This document shows positions 10,252-18,059 of a stretch of DNA of 56,172 bases, one piece after another (positions within the stretch are counted from its first letter, which is position 1; every line of letters starts with the position of its first letter). The notes under the pieces were generated by a model, which saw nothing but the letters and a program-made list of their open reading frames with translations, did no database searches and was not told where the DNA came from. The stretch comes from Christensenellaceae bacterium OttesenSCG-928-K19 (GTDB lineage: Bacteria > Bacillota > Clostridia > Christensenellales > Christensenellaceae), in the NCBI GenBank assembly GCA_030266015.1, contig JAJDHD010000014.1, forward strand, positions 1 through 56,172. The letters are read 5' to 3'. The translations under genes and the position numbers were made by a program.

Positions 10252-11463
10252 ATGGCGAAGGGAAAGTTTGAAAGAAACAAGCCGCATGTAAACATCGGAA
10301 CGATCGGTCACGTAGACCACGGCAAAACAACACTGACGGCGGCGATCACGACAGTGCTGGCAAAGTATGGCCAGGCGGAAGCGACAAAGTATGATGAAAT
10401 CGACAAAGCGCCGGAAGAAAAAGAGCGTGGAATTACAATCAACACATCACACGTGGAGTATGAGACGGACAAGCGTCACTATGCACACGTGGACTGCCCA
10501 GGTCACGCGGACTATGTAAAGAACATGATCACGGGCGCAGCGCAGATGGACGGCGCAATCCTGGTGGTATCGGCGGCAGATGGCCCGATGCCTCAGACAC
10601 GCGAGCATATCCTGCTGGCAAACCAGGTGGGCGTGGATTACATCATCGTGTTTATGAATAAAACAGACCAGGTGGACGATCCTGAGCTGCTTGAATTGGT
10701 AGAGATGGAAGTACGGGAGCTGCTGAGCCAGTACGACTTCCCGGGCGACGATATCCCGATTGTACAGGGTAGCGCGCTGAAGGCGCTTGAAGCAGCGCTT
10801 GAGAAGGATGACGTGAAGGAAGACCCGGATTGCAAATGCATCTTTGAGCTGATGGATGCGGTAGACAGCTACATTCCGGAGCCGGAGCGTGCGTCGGACA
10901 AACCGTTCCTGATGCCTGTGGAGGACGTGTTCTCCATCACGGGGCGCGGCACGGTGGCGACAGGTCGTGTGGAGCGTGGCACAATCAAGGTGCAGGAAGA
11001 AGTGGAGCTGGTAGGCCTGACGGAAGAACGCCGCAAGGTTGTGGTAACAGGCGTGGAAATGTTCCGCAAGCTTCTTGACGAAGCGATTGCGGGTGACAAC
11101 ATTGGTCTGTTGCTGCGCGGCGTGCAGAGGGATGAGATCGAGCGCGGCCAGGTTCTAAGCAAGCCGGGCAGCATCAATCCTCATACGCACTTCAACGGCG
11201 AGGTATACGTGCTGACGAAGGAAGAGGGCGGCAGGCACACACCGTTCTTCAACGGATACCGTCCGCAGTTCTATTTCAGGACAACAGACGTGACGGGCGT
11301 GATAGAGCTTCCCGGCGGCACAGAGATGGTAATGCCTGGGGATAACATCCAGATGGAGATTAAGCTGATCACACCGATTGCTATTGAAGAAGGCTTGCGT
11401 TTCGCTATTCGCGAGGGTGGCCGCACGGTAGGCTCTGGCGTTGTAACAGGCGTTATAGAGTAA
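10252..11463 (+). CDS. tuf: Elongation factor Tu
   Basis: GTPase that delivers aminoacyl-tRNA to the ribosome; 403 residues. Motifs: GHVDHGKTT (P-loop, residues 19-27), [12 protein letters not shown] (switch I), DCPGHADYV (switch II), NKTD in place of the commoner NKCD, and SALKALE. Domains II and III are complete, ending [14 protein letters not shown]. It is slightly longer than the 394-397 of many relatives owing to a short acidic insertion ([12 protein letters not shown], about residues 184-195) at the end of the G domain. AAAGGAG precedes the ATG. A strong terminator closes the operon. Confidence 0.98.
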   Translation: MAKGKFERNKPHVNIGTIGHVDHGKTTLTAAITTVLAKYGQAEATKYDEIDKAPEEKERGITINTSHVEYETDKRHYAHVDCPGHADYVKNMITGAAQMDGAILVVSAADGPMPQTREHILLANQVGVDYIIVFMNKTDQVDDPELLELVEMEVRELLSQYDFPGDDIPIVQGSALKALEAALEKDDVKEDPDCKCIFELMDAVDSYIPEPERASDKPFLMPVEDVFSITGRGTVATGRVERGTIKVQEEVELVGLTEERRKVVVTGVEMFRKLLDEAIAGDNIGLLLRGVQRDEIERGQVLSKPGSINPHTHFNGEVYVLTKEEGGRHTPFFNGYRPQFYFRTTDVTGVIELPGGTEMVMPGDNIQMEIKLITPIAIEEGLRFAIREGGRTVGSGVVTGVIE

Positions 11464-11493
11464 GAAAACCCGATAGCATCAACAGAAATGATA

Positions 11494-11523
11494 AAGGCCG
11501 TCCCTAAAGGGGCGGTCTTTTTG
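11494..11523 (+). terminator. Rho-independent terminator after tuf
   Basis: CCGTCCC pairs with GGGGCGG through a TAAA loop (one T-G pair), followed by TCTTTTTG. It ends the rpoBC-str transcript before the glycosyltransferase gene. Confidence 0.85.
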
Positions 11524-11588
11524 TGTGTTGCGGGCTTGTGGGCAATGGTGGTAGAATGAAGGAAGAATACAACCAAGGAGAAGGCAAG

Positions 11589-12536
11589 ATGATCGAAACG
11601 GTTTTGTACATCGTGGTGCCATGCTATAACGAACAAGAGGTGCTGGCAGAAACGGCTAAACGCCTTACAGGAAAGCTTAAACGCATGGTGGACGGAGCGC
11701 GTATTTCTCCGGAAAGCAAGATTTTATTTGTTGACGATGGATCCAGCGACAATACATGGGAGCTTATCAATACGTTCAATGCCTGTTATCCCAGTGTGAT
11801 GGGGGTCAAGCTTTCCCGCAACAGAGGCCATCAAAATGCGCTTTTAGCTGGGCTGATGATCGCAAAGGAGTATTGCGATTGTGCCATCTCCATGGATGCT
11901 GATTTGCAGGATGACATAGAAGTAATAGATAAGTTTGTGGAAAAATTTGACGCAGGATGCGATATTGTTTATGGTGTGCGATGTAACCGTAGAGCGGATA
12001 CTGGATTCAAGCGATCCTCGGCGCAGGGGTTTTACAAGCTAATGAAATTCTTTGGTGTGGAATTGGTTTATAACCATGCGGATTACCGCCTGATGTCCCG
12101 CAGGGCATTAGAAGCGCTTTCAGAATATCAGGAAGTGAACTTGTTCTTGCGGGGGATTGTGCCGCAAATTGGATACAAAACAGCAACCGTGGAATACGAG
12201 CGCGGTGAGCGTTTTGCAGGAGAATCAAAGTATCCACTCAAAAAGATGCTGGCGTTTGCGTTTGACGGTGTTACCTCCTTCTCTGTTAAACCTATTCGCA
12301 TTATCACAGTGGTGGGGGCGATCATTTTTCTGATTTCGCTTGTGGTGCTCATATATTCGTTGGTTGTGAACGTGACAGGGCAGACGGTTTCCGGCTGGAC
12401 AAGCACCATGATGTCGATATGGTTGCTTGGCGGCCTGCAACTAATGGCGATCGGAGTAATAGGGGAATATGTGGGTAAAACCTATATGGAATCCAAGCGC
12501 AGGCCCAAATATAGTATAGAAAAAATTTTGAAGTAG
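11589..12536 (+). CDS. Family 2 glycosyltransferase, polyprenyl-phosphate type, with two membrane segments
   Basis: About 315 residues, GtrB/DPM1-like family that moves a sugar from a nucleotide donor to a polyprenyl-phosphate carrier at the membrane. The GT-A domain begins YIVVPCYNEQEV, with FVDDGSSDNTW and a DXD-type site in SMDADLQDD. Two C-terminal hydrophobic helices (about IITVVGAIIFLISLVVLIYS and the next segment) end with GEYVGKTYMESKRRPKY, the family signature. ATG 11589 is chosen because AAGGAG (11575-11580) is correctly spaced; 11523 and 11556 are in-frame alternatives with poorer sites. It lies alone between terminators and the sortase gene. The sugar substrate cannot be told from sequence. 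Confidence 0.88.
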   Translation: MIETVLYIVVPCYNEQEVLAETAKRLTGKLKRMVDGARISPESKILFVDDGSSDNTWELINTFNACYPSVMGVKLSRNRGHQNALLAGLMIAKEYCDCAISMDADLQDDIEVIDKFVEKFDAGCDIVYGVRCNRRADTGFKRSSAQGFYKLMKFFGVELVYNHADYRLMSRRALEALSEYQEVNLFLRGIVPQIGYKTATVEYERGERFAGESKYPLKKMLAFAFDGVTSFSVKPIRIITVVGAIIFLISLVVLIYSLVVNVTGQTVSGWTSTMMSIWLLGGLQLMAIGVIGEYVGKTYMESKRRPKYSIEKILK

Positions 12537-12593
12537 GCTATTATGTCAAGTGTTGCTTGTTAATATTGGCTTCGCTAAGCTTAAAAGTTGCAG

Positions 12594-12622
12594 TTGCATT
12601 GGTGGAAAAGAAGTGATATGAT
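12594..12622 (+). promoter_or_regulatory. Candidate promoter for the sortase B gene
   Basis: TTGCAT (12594-12599), 17-base spacer, TATGAT (12617-12622) preceded by TGA, an extended -10. It would give a leader of about 65 bases before the sortase start. Confidence 0.5.
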
Positions 12623-12695
12623 AGGATTATAGCAAATAGAAAGATAATAAGTTTTATAAAGGAAAAAGTACACTTTCAAGATTTCCGGGGCATGT

Positions 12696-13595
12696 ATGAA
12701 AGAATCAGGCGAAGAACAAACAAAATCCACGGAATTAAACAATGGGGACAAGACAAAGAAAACTGTAAAAAAGTCTGTTTTGTGGGGTTGCATTGCTGCG
12801 GCCTGTCTTGTTGTAGTATTTGTGTGCGGATGGAGCCTTGGCAAAGCGCAGGGTGAGCAGCAGCGCCAGGAAGAATTGGCAGCATTGGCAGCGGAGGTAG
12901 CGGCCATGCCCGAAAGCACGCCCACACCGCAGCCAACGGCTACCCCGGAACCGACGGTGGTTCAAAAGGGTGGTGAGCAGGCAGAGCCTACACCGTTGCC
13001 CCGGCGCCAGAATGAGCGTAATGTCGGTTTTGACAGGCTGTTGGAGGAAAATCCGGATGTGATCGGCTGGCTGGAGGTTGGCGGGACGACAATCGATTAT
13101 CCACTGTTATCCTCCCTGATTAACGATTATTACCTGACACATGATTTTTACCGTGAGGAAAGCGCCTATGGGGCGATCTATATTGATATTAGGAACAATG
13201 CGGATTTAAATGACCCTTTTACTGTGATTTATGGTCACAACATGAAGGATGGCAGCATGTTTGCCGATCTGCATAAGTTTGAAGAAGAAGATTTTTTCTA
13301 TGAACATGGGCAAATTCGCATTTATACACCCGAAGGGCAGCTAAACTATGAGGTGTTTGCGGCATTCAAGCGTGATGATGCGCACTTGCTGGGCAACCAG
13401 GATTTTAAAAAGGCGGCTGTAAAACGCAAACATCTGGATGAAATCAGGGCGCTGGAGGGCACGGAGGATGCATACATTGATATGGACGATGTGACGGTGG
13501 ATGATACCATAGTGGCGCTATCAACCTGTGTAACAGGCGAGGGGGAAAACCGGTATGTGGTATACGCAAAATTTATTCCGCCGGAAGAAGGTTGA
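12696..13595 (+). CDS. srtB: Class B sortase
   Basis: Membrane-anchored transpeptidase that links surface proteins to peptidoglycan; 299 residues. It has a short cytoplasmic N-terminus, one membrane helix (about residues 29-49), a low-complexity stalk rich in Thr, Pro and Glu (residues 75-110), then the sortase domain. Catalytic residues are visible: His in IYGHNM, Cys in ALSTCV and Arg in GENRYVVYAKF. The arrangement DVIGWLEVGGTTIDYPLL near the domain start is typical of class B. The next gene, 100 bases on, encodes a secreted protein with an SPKT-type sorting signal, the likely substrate. Class B is firm; the exact recognition motif is inferred. Confidence 0.9.
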   Translation: MKESGEEQTKSTELNNGDKTKKTVKKSVLWGCIAAACLVVVFVCGWSLGKAQGEQQRQEELAALAAEVAAMPESTPTPQPTATPEPTVVQKGGEQAEPTPLPRRQNERNVGFDRLLEENPDVIGWLEVGGTTIDYPLLSSLINDYYLTHDFYREESAYGAIYIDIRNNADLNDPFTVIYGHNMKDGSMFADLHKFEEEDFFYEHGQIRIYTPEGQLNYEVFAAFKRDDAHLLGNQDFKKAAVKRKHLDEIRALEGTEDAYIDMDDVTVDDTIVALSTCVTGEGENRYVVYAKFIPPEEG

Positions 13596-13695
13596 ACTTT
13601 TGATTTTAGATCCAGAGATTTTGGAACGGCGGCAAAAATAAAGGCAATATGCCGGAAACGGCAAAAAATAAAATTTATAAAGGGAGATGGAAACT

Positions 13696-14337
13696 ATGAA
13701 AAAGGTTGTAGGAATTGTATTGGCGCTTGTGTTGGTGTTCGCATTTGCGACGGTAAGCATGGCGGCGGAAGAACCGTTGGAGTCCATTGAAGAAGTAGAA
13801 ATTTGGAGTGACGAAGAAATCCCGGAGGAAGATCTCTACTTTGATGATACGGATCTTTCTGGCAATGGTGAGGGAATTACAGAAGAAGATGTGCTGGACT
13901 TTGTAGAGGCTGACAAGGCTATCGATCCGACCCTTCCCGACCTGCCCAAATATGATGAAATAAAAGATGTTGGCACTTTAGTAATAGACAGTACAACGCC
14001 GATTCCCGGTCAAATGCGTATTTATGAGCCGACATGGACAAAACAGGATTTAGTCAACATTGCACGTTTCTTTGAAGTTGGCTATGAGATCATCGAAGAT
14101 ATTAAGTATGACGAAGCTGGTGGTTACTGGTATTTTGATGTGGATGATTTGGATACATGGTCTATCTACATTGCGCTGGTACAAAAAGGCGTGAAGCCGG
14201 CAGAAGCGGCTAAAATTGCTAGCACTTCCCCTAAAACAGCGGATAGCAGCACAAACTCAAGCATGGCAATTGTGATTATGTTGGCGGCATCTGTGATGGC
14301 TTTGGTGGCATTCAAAAAAGCACGCCAGACTGCATAA
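13696..14337 (+). CDS. Secreted protein with SPKTA-type sortase sorting signal
   Basis: 213-residue surface protein of unknown function. It has a Sec signal peptide (MKKVVGIVLALVLVFAFAT, then VSMA and probable cleavage before AEE), an acidic first third, a middle domain I do not recognise (about residues 95-175), and a C-terminal wall-sorting signal: SPKTAD, a hydrophobic stretch (MAIVIMLAASVMALVAF) and a basic end KKARQTA. SPKT-type motifs are known sortase B substrates in Clostridia, and the gene directly follows a class B sortase. ATG 13696 is preferred because GGGAG (13682-13686) is correctly spaced; an ATG at 13687 overlaps that site. Anchoring to the wall by the adjacent sortase is inferred. 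Confidence 0.82.
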   Translation: MKKVVGIVLALVLVFAFATVSMAAEEPLESIEEVEIWSDEEIPEEDLYFDDTDLSGNGEGITEEDVLDFVEADKAIDPTLPDLPKYDEIKDVGTLVIDSTTPIPGQMRIYEPTWTKQDLVNIARFFEVGYEIIEDIKYDEAGGYWYFDVDDLDTWSIYIALVQKGVKPAEAAKIASTSPKTADSSTNSSMAIVIMLAASVMALVAFKKARQTA

Positions 14338-14367
14338 CGCATACTGCGAAGGACTATAAGGAAAGAG

Positions 14368-14393
14368 CGGCGCGGCCCACAGTGGCCGCGCCG
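14368..14393. repeat. GC-rich hairpin after the sortase substrate gene
   Basis: Ten perfect pairs: CGGCGCGGCC with GGCCGCGCCG, six-base loop CACAGT. No T-run follows on the plus strand (ATAAAAG). It probably stabilises the 3' end or acts as a weak terminator between the sortase pair and the rpmG promoter. Confidence 0.6.
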
Positions 14394-14487
14394 GATAAAA
14401 GAAATGGATGTAGAGAAGGGGAAGAAAGGTAGTGTTTCCCATTGAGAGAAAGAAGGCCGTTTTTTGTGAAGGAATCCTGTATTTTCC

Positions 14488-14514
14488 TTGACAGCAGAGG
14501 GCTTTTGTGATAAT
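14488..14514 (+). promoter_or_regulatory. Promoter for rpmG-secE-nusG-rplKA
   Basis: A perfect TTGACA at 14488-14493 and GATAAT at 14509-14514. The spacer is short (15 bases) but the -10 has an upstream TGT, an extended -10. It lies just before the leader hairpin at 14534 and is the only good promoter in this gap. Confidence 0.65.
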
Positions 14515-14533
14515 CTTTTAAGGTAACTCGCAG

Positions 14534-14557
14534 AAAAGGCAGAGAGTGCCTTTTTTT
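14534..14557 (+). terminator. Terminator-like hairpin in the rpmG leader (possible attenuator)
   Basis: AAAAGGCA (14534-14541) pairs with TGCCTTTT (14547-14554) around a GAGAG loop, followed by further T residues (seven T in all). It lies about 20 bases downstream of the promoter -10 and 32 bases before the rpmG start, so transcription of the operon must read through it. Attenuation is an inference. Confidence 0.6.
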
Positions 14558-14588
14558 AGATTGTCTAAAAACCGGAGGATGAAAGAAA

Positions 14589-14738
14589 ATGCGTACAAAG
14601 ATCACGCTTGCGTGCACAGAGTGCAAACAGAGAAATTATGACACAATGAAGAATAAAAAGAACGACCCGGACAGGGTAGAGCTTTCGAAATACTGCAAAT
14701 TCTGCAAAAAGCATACGGTCCATAAGGAAACAAAATAA
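14589..14738 (+). CDS. rpmG: 50S ribosomal protein L33
   Basis: 49-residue large-subunit protein. It begins [19 protein letters not shown] and ends in [16 protein letters not shown]. The two Cys pairs (C9/C12 and C36/C39) show the zinc-binding form. GGAGG at 14574-14578 is the ribosome binding site; an overlapping ATG at 14579 is out of frame. secE follows after 18 bases, the standard rpmG-secE-nusG order. It lies downstream of the promoter at 14488 and the attenuator-like hairpin. Confidence 0.96.
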   Translation: MRTKITLACTECKQRNYDTMKNKKNDPDRVELSKYCKFCKKHTVHKETK

Positions 14739-14756
14739 CGAAAAGGTGGAAGTATC

Positions 14757-15029
14757 ATGGCTAAGACCAAATTACTTGGCAAGGACAAAGAGCGCCAGCT
14801 TGCAGAGCAAAAGAAAATTGCCAAACAAAAAAACAAAAAACAAAAGCGCAGCCTGATCCGCTTCTTTAAGGATGTGTGGGGTGAGGTAAAAAAAGTAACC
14901 TGGCCAACCAAAGAGGAGCTCTTTAAAACAACGCTGATGGTTATTGTTTTTATTGTTATTTTCACAGTGATTGTTTATGGTATCGATGCGGGTCTGGGCA
15001 CACTCTTCCAAAATTTCCTGCAAAGTTAG
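14757..15029 (+). CDS. secE: Preprotein translocase subunit SecE
   Basis: Small essential subunit of the SecYEG membrane channel, 90 residues. It has a basic, Lys/Gln-rich N-terminus, the conserved amphipathic motif FFKDVWGEVKKVTWPTKEE, and one C-terminal membrane helix (TTLMVIVFIVIFTVIVYGI). The single-helix form is usual in Gram-positives. AAAAGGTGGAAG precedes the ATG. nusG follows almost directly. Confidence 0.96.
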   Translation: MAKTKLLGKDKERQLAEQKKIAKQKNKKQKRSLIRFFKDVWGEVKKVTWPTKEELFKTTLMVIVFIVIFTVIVYGIDAGLGTLFQNFLQS

Positions 15030-15039
15030 GATGGATAGA

Positions 15040-15738
15040 ATGGAAAAAGAACTGAATGAAAACATTGTTCCGGAAACAGAGGAACAATTGGCAGGGGCAG
15101 AGGCGGCAGAGGTGCAGCCCGCTGCCGAAGCAAATAAAACAGAAGAGACCGAAGCGCAGGATGGCGAGCAGCCAGATGTATCTGCGGTGGTGGATAAGCA
15201 AACGTTTATTAAGCAGGAAAGGACAGATAAGCCTTACTGGTATGTCGTTTATACTTATTCCGGTTACGAAAACAAGGTGATGGATAACCTTTTAAAAACG
15301 ATAGAAAACCATAACCTGCAGGACACAATTATTGATGTTAAGGTGCCGATGGAAGAATCTGTGGAGATTAAAAATGGCAAAAAACGCCATGTTTCCCGCA
15401 AGATGTATCCCGGTTATGTAATGGTTAAAATGTTCCTTACGGATGAATCGTGGTATGTGGTGCGTAACACGCGCGGCGTAACGGGATTCGTTGGCCCGTC
15501 CAGCAAGCCCATTCCGCTTTCGGATGCGGAAGTGCGTTCTATGGGGATTGAGGATGTTCGCATCAATCTGGATGTGGAGGTAGGCAACAACGTCATTGTG
15601 ACGTCTGGGCCGCTGGAGAGCTTCATTGGGCTTGTGGAAGAAGTCAACACCGAGCGACAAAAGGTTCGTGTGCTTGTGTCCATGTTTGGACGAGATACGT
15701 CGGTGGAGTTGGACTTTGTGCAGGTGAAACGCATATAG
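15040..15738 (+). CDS. nusG: Transcription termination/antitermination factor NusG
   Basis: Elongation factor that binds RNA polymerase and links it to Rho and ribosomes. About 232 residues: an unusual 63-residue acidic, Ala/Glu-rich N-terminal extension, the NGN domain beginning KPYWYVVYTYSGYENKV, the conserved PGYVMVKM and RNTRGVTGFVG, and a KOW domain (VIVTSGPLESFIGLVEEVN to the end). ATG 15040 is preferred because AGGATGG (15028-15034) is spaced for it; ATG 15031 is an in-frame alternative. Identity is certain; the extension is longer than the short leader of typical NusG. Confidence 0.96.
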   Translation: MEKELNENIVPETEEQLAGAEAAEVQPAAEANKTEETEAQDGEQPDVSAVVDKQTFIKQERTDKPYWYVVYTYSGYENKVMDNLLKTIENHNLQDTIIDVKVPMEESVEIKNGKKRHVSRKMYPGYVMVKMFLTDESWYVVRNTRGVTGFVGPSSKPIPLSDAEVRSMGIEDVRINLDVEVGNNVIVTSGPLESFIGLVEEVNTERQKVRVLVSMFGRDTSVELDFVQVKRI

Positions 15739-15763
15739 GCAATGGCTCGTAATTGTATGTAAA

Positions 15764-15802
15764 GTAGTCACGGAGTGGGAGGTGCCTTTGGCATCGCTAC
15801 TA
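15764..15802 (+). promoter_or_regulatory. Structured leader before rplK
   Basis: GTAGT (15764-15768) pairs with ACTAC (15798-15802), and inside it GGTGCC (15781-15786) pairs with GGCATC (15790-15795, one G-T pair) around a TTT loop; GTGGGA lies on the 5' side. Structured RNA ahead of rplK-rplA is common, and L1 is known to repress its own operon by binding leader RNA. That role here is inferred. Confidence 0.5.
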
Positions 15803-15833
15803 CCACATCATATAAGAAAGTAGGAAGTTGAAA

Positions 15834-16259
15834 ATGGCAAAGAAGATTGAAGGGTATATCAAGCTACAGATACCCGCAGGCAAAGCGACGCCCGCGCCGC
15901 CGGTAGGTCCGGCGCTTGGTCAGCATGGCGTCAACATCATGGATTTTTGTAAAGCGTTTAATGAAAAAACAGCGCAACAGGCGGGGCTTATCATTCCTGT
16001 AGTTATTACGGTATATGCAGACCGTTCGTTTACATTCATTACAAAAACGCCCCCGGCGCCAGTGCTTATAAAAAAAGCGCTTAAGCTGGAGAAAGCATCC
16101 GGTGTGCCAAACAAAAATAAAGTGGGCAAGATTACTCGTGCACAATTGGAAGAAATCGCAAACACAAAAATGCCTGACCTCAATGCGGCAAGCCTGGATG
16201 CGGCGGTCAGTATGATCGCGGGCACGGCGCGCAGCATGGGCGTAGAAGTGGAGGGCTGA
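15834..16259 (+). CDS. rplK: 50S ribosomal protein L11
   Basis: GTPase-centre protein that binds 23S rRNA; 141 residues, the usual length. It begins [18 protein letters not shown] and keeps the proline-rich [19 protein letters not shown] and the C-terminal [17 protein letters not shown] 15834 gives the family's normal start, with AGGAAG at 15822-15827; the upstream TTG at 15828 adds two residues and is not used. rplA follows after 4 bases. Confidence 0.98.
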   Translation: MAKKIEGYIKLQIPAGKATPAPPVGPALGQHGVNIMDFCKAFNEKTAQQAGLIIPVVITVYADRSFTFITKTPPAPVLIKKALKLEKASGVPNKNKVGKITRAQLEEIANTKMPDLNAASLDAAVSMIAGTARSMGVEVEG

Positions 16260-16263
16260 CATC

Positions 16264-16956
16264 ATGAAGCATGGAAAAAATTATCTGGATAGCGTAAAAG
16301 CATATGATAAACAGAACCTGTATGATCCGGAAGAAGCAGTAAAGCTTTGTCTGGAAACGGCAAAAGCGAAATTTGATGAGACGATTGAGCTTTCCGTAAA
16401 GCTGGGTGTAGACCCGCGCCATGCAGACCAGCAGGTAAGGGGTGCAGTGGTTTTGCCGCATGGAACAGGCAAGACGGTACGTGTGCTTGTTGTTGCAAAG
16501 GGTGAAAAAGCAAAGGAAGCGGAAGACGCAGGTGCAGATTTTGTAGGCGCGGAAGAGATGATCGAAAAAATCCAAAAAGAAAATTGGTTTGACTTTGATA
16601 TCATTGTTGCGACGCCGGATATGATGGGCCTTGTTGGCCGTCTGGGTAAGGTGCTCGGCCCCAAGGGCCTTATGCCCAACCCGAAATCAGGTACGGTAAC
16701 AATGGAAGTGGCAAAGGCGATTTCAGATATCAAAGCTGGTAAAGTGGAATATAGGCTGGATAAAACAGCAATCATCCATGTTCCCATTGGCAAAAAAAGC
16801 TTTGAACAAGCTAAGCTGGATGACAACCTGAAGGCAATTATGGAAGCGATTGTTAAGGCTAAGCCATCTGCTGCAAAAGGTACTTACCTGAAAAGCGTGG
16901 TAATCGCCTCTACAATGGGTCCTGGAATCAAGATCAACCCGGTTCGCTTTTCCTAA
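16264..16956 (+). CDS. rplA: 50S ribosomal protein L1
   Basis: L1-stalk protein that binds 23S rRNA and often represses its own operon; 230 residues, full length. It has [14 protein letters not shown] at the start, [32 protein letters not shown] and a C-terminal [11 protein letters not shown]. Its ribosome binding site (GGAGG) lies inside the 3' end of rplK. In most Bacillota rplJ-rplL-rpoB follow; here a strong terminator follows and the DNA turns to unrelated minus-strand genes, so the cluster is split at this point. Confidence 0.98.
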   Translation: MKHGKNYLDSVKAYDKQNLYDPEEAVKLCLETAKAKFDETIELSVKLGVDPRHADQQVRGAVVLPHGTGKTVRVLVVAKGEKAKEAEDAGADFVGAEEMIEKIQKENWFDFDIIVATPDMMGLVGRLGKVLGPKGLMPNPKSGTVTMEVAKAISDIKAGKVEYRLDKTAIIHVPIGKKSFEQAKLDDNLKAIMEAIVKAKPSAAKGTYLKSVVIASTMGPGIKINPVRFS

Positions 16957-16969
16957 GAACAGTTATAAG

Positions 16970-16999
16970 AAGGATGCTCCAAGTGGGCATCCTTTTTTC
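16970..16999 (+). terminator. Rho-independent terminator after rplA
   Basis: AAGGATGC (16970-16977) pairs with GCATCCTT (16987-16994), followed by TTTTCT. It ends the rpmG-rplA operon. From here to 17240 I see no gene or structured element. Confidence 0.88.
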
Positions 17000-17240
17000 T
17001 ATGGCTAAAAATGATGAAAAAATGTATAGGATATCATAATCAGTTGAAATTTAGCAGCATTTATCTATTGAGCCTTCAGGAATGCAGGGTGTAAATGTCA
17101 CATTCACGCATGGATTATTGCATAATTATGTATGGCTGGAATATTTCAATATAGCGAAAAGAAAGGCCCTTAAAGTATTGTCGTGGAATCCAAGGTAAAA
17201 GCTGTCGGTTATATCACTTTGATCAATGTAAAATATTTAT

Positions 17241-17474
17241 CTATTTTGTATCTTCTTCCATGCCTGGGGGATCGGGTGCATATTCCAGTAAATCAGCCGG
17301 CTGGCAATCCAAAGCCTTGCACAATGCGTTTAATGTGGAAAAACGCACGGCGCGGCATTTATTGTTTTTAAGTATAGAAAGGTTGGCAAGCGAAATATCC
17401 ACCTTGCCGGAAAGCTCGTTCAGACTCATCTTGCGCTTTGCCATCATTACATCCAGGTTCACGATGATTGCCAT
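17241..17474 (-). CDS. YozG-like Cro/C1-type HTH regulator
   Basis: 77-residue DNA-binding protein of the small Cro/C1 (HTH_26) type. The helix-turn-helix is KMSLNELSGKVDISLANLSI followed by LKNNKCRAVRFSTLNALCKAL and the family ending DCQPADLLEY. It lies 13 bases downstream of a DUF2975 membrane protein; that pairing recurs across Bacillota (YozG with YoaS-type proteins), so it probably controls the pair. GGGAGGAGC precedes the ATG on the minus strand. The target genes are unknown. Confidence 0.85.
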   Translation of the reverse strand: MAIIVNLDVMMAKRKMSLNELSGKVDISLANLSILKNNKCRAVRFSTLNALCKALDCQPADLLEYAPDPPGMEEDTK

Positions 17475-17487
17475 TTCATGCTCCTCC

Positions 17488-17931
17488 CTATACCGTCAAG
17501 TCCACTTCTTCGCGGTATTCTGCCGCACGCTTCAACAGAAAAGCAAGCACGCGCGCACTGAAGAAGCCAAGCAGCAAAAGGCCGATGCACAGCACCTTTG
17601 AAATGGATGGCCAGAAGCAAAAAATGAAAATGAAATCTGCCATTAAAAGCAGGATGGGCCAGGAAAGTTGGTTTAAAAGCCTTCCGTTTTGTTGTGTGAA
17701 TGGGTTGCCCTCACATACACTCCACACAAGCTTACGCAGCAAAGTCAAAAACCACAGCCCCAGCGCGCCGCCTACATAAAAAAATATCATGGATGGGGTG
17801 AGCGGGCCAAACCGGCCGGCAATATATCCGGTGACAAAAGGGAGTGCAATTAGCAAACCGCAAATGACAAACATTCCGATGATAATAATTATGTTAAATA
17901 CCATTGCGGTAATATACGCTTTGGATTTCAT
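17488..17931 (-). CDS. DUF2975-family membrane protein
   Basis: 147-residue integral membrane protein with about four hydrophobic helices. The conserved stretch LRKLVWSVCEGNPFTQQNGR between helices 2 and 3 is the DUF2975 hallmark, and it is followed by the usual small Cro-like regulator. Family function is not established. GGAGG precedes the ATG on the minus strand, and a near-consensus promoter lies at 17967-17995. Confidence 0.85.
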   Translation of the reverse strand: MKSKAYITAMVFNIIIIIGMFVICGLLIALPFVTGYIAGRFGPLTPSMIFFYVGGALGLWFLTLLRKLVWSVCEGNPFTQQNGRLLNQLSWPILLLMADFIFIFCFWPSISKVLCIGLLLLGFFSARVLAFLLKRAAEYREEVDLTV

Positions 17932-17966
17932 GAAAAACCTCCGTCCATATAAATTAACCTGAGAGA

Positions 17967-17995
17967 ATTATAATATGGAGTGTAAGGAAAGTCAA
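17967..17995 (-). promoter_or_regulatory. Near-consensus promoter for the DUF2975/HTH pair
   Basis: On the minus strand TTGACT (17995-17990), a 17-base spacer, and a perfect TATAAT (17972-17967). The DUF2975 start lies 36 bases further on. Confidence 0.75.
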
Positions 17996-18030
17996 TAAAA
18001 ATTTATTGAAAAACGATAAATCGGCATGAG

Positions 18031-18051
18031 AAAAAACATCCCAAAGGGTGC
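18031..18051 (-). terminator. Terminator after the small membrane protein genes
   Basis: Minus strand: CACCC pairs with GGGATG around TTT (one bulged A), followed by TTTTTTCT. It ends the transcript of the 18060-18635 gene pair before the DUF2975 promoter. Confidence 0.6.
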
Positions 18052-18059
18052 TTGAATAT

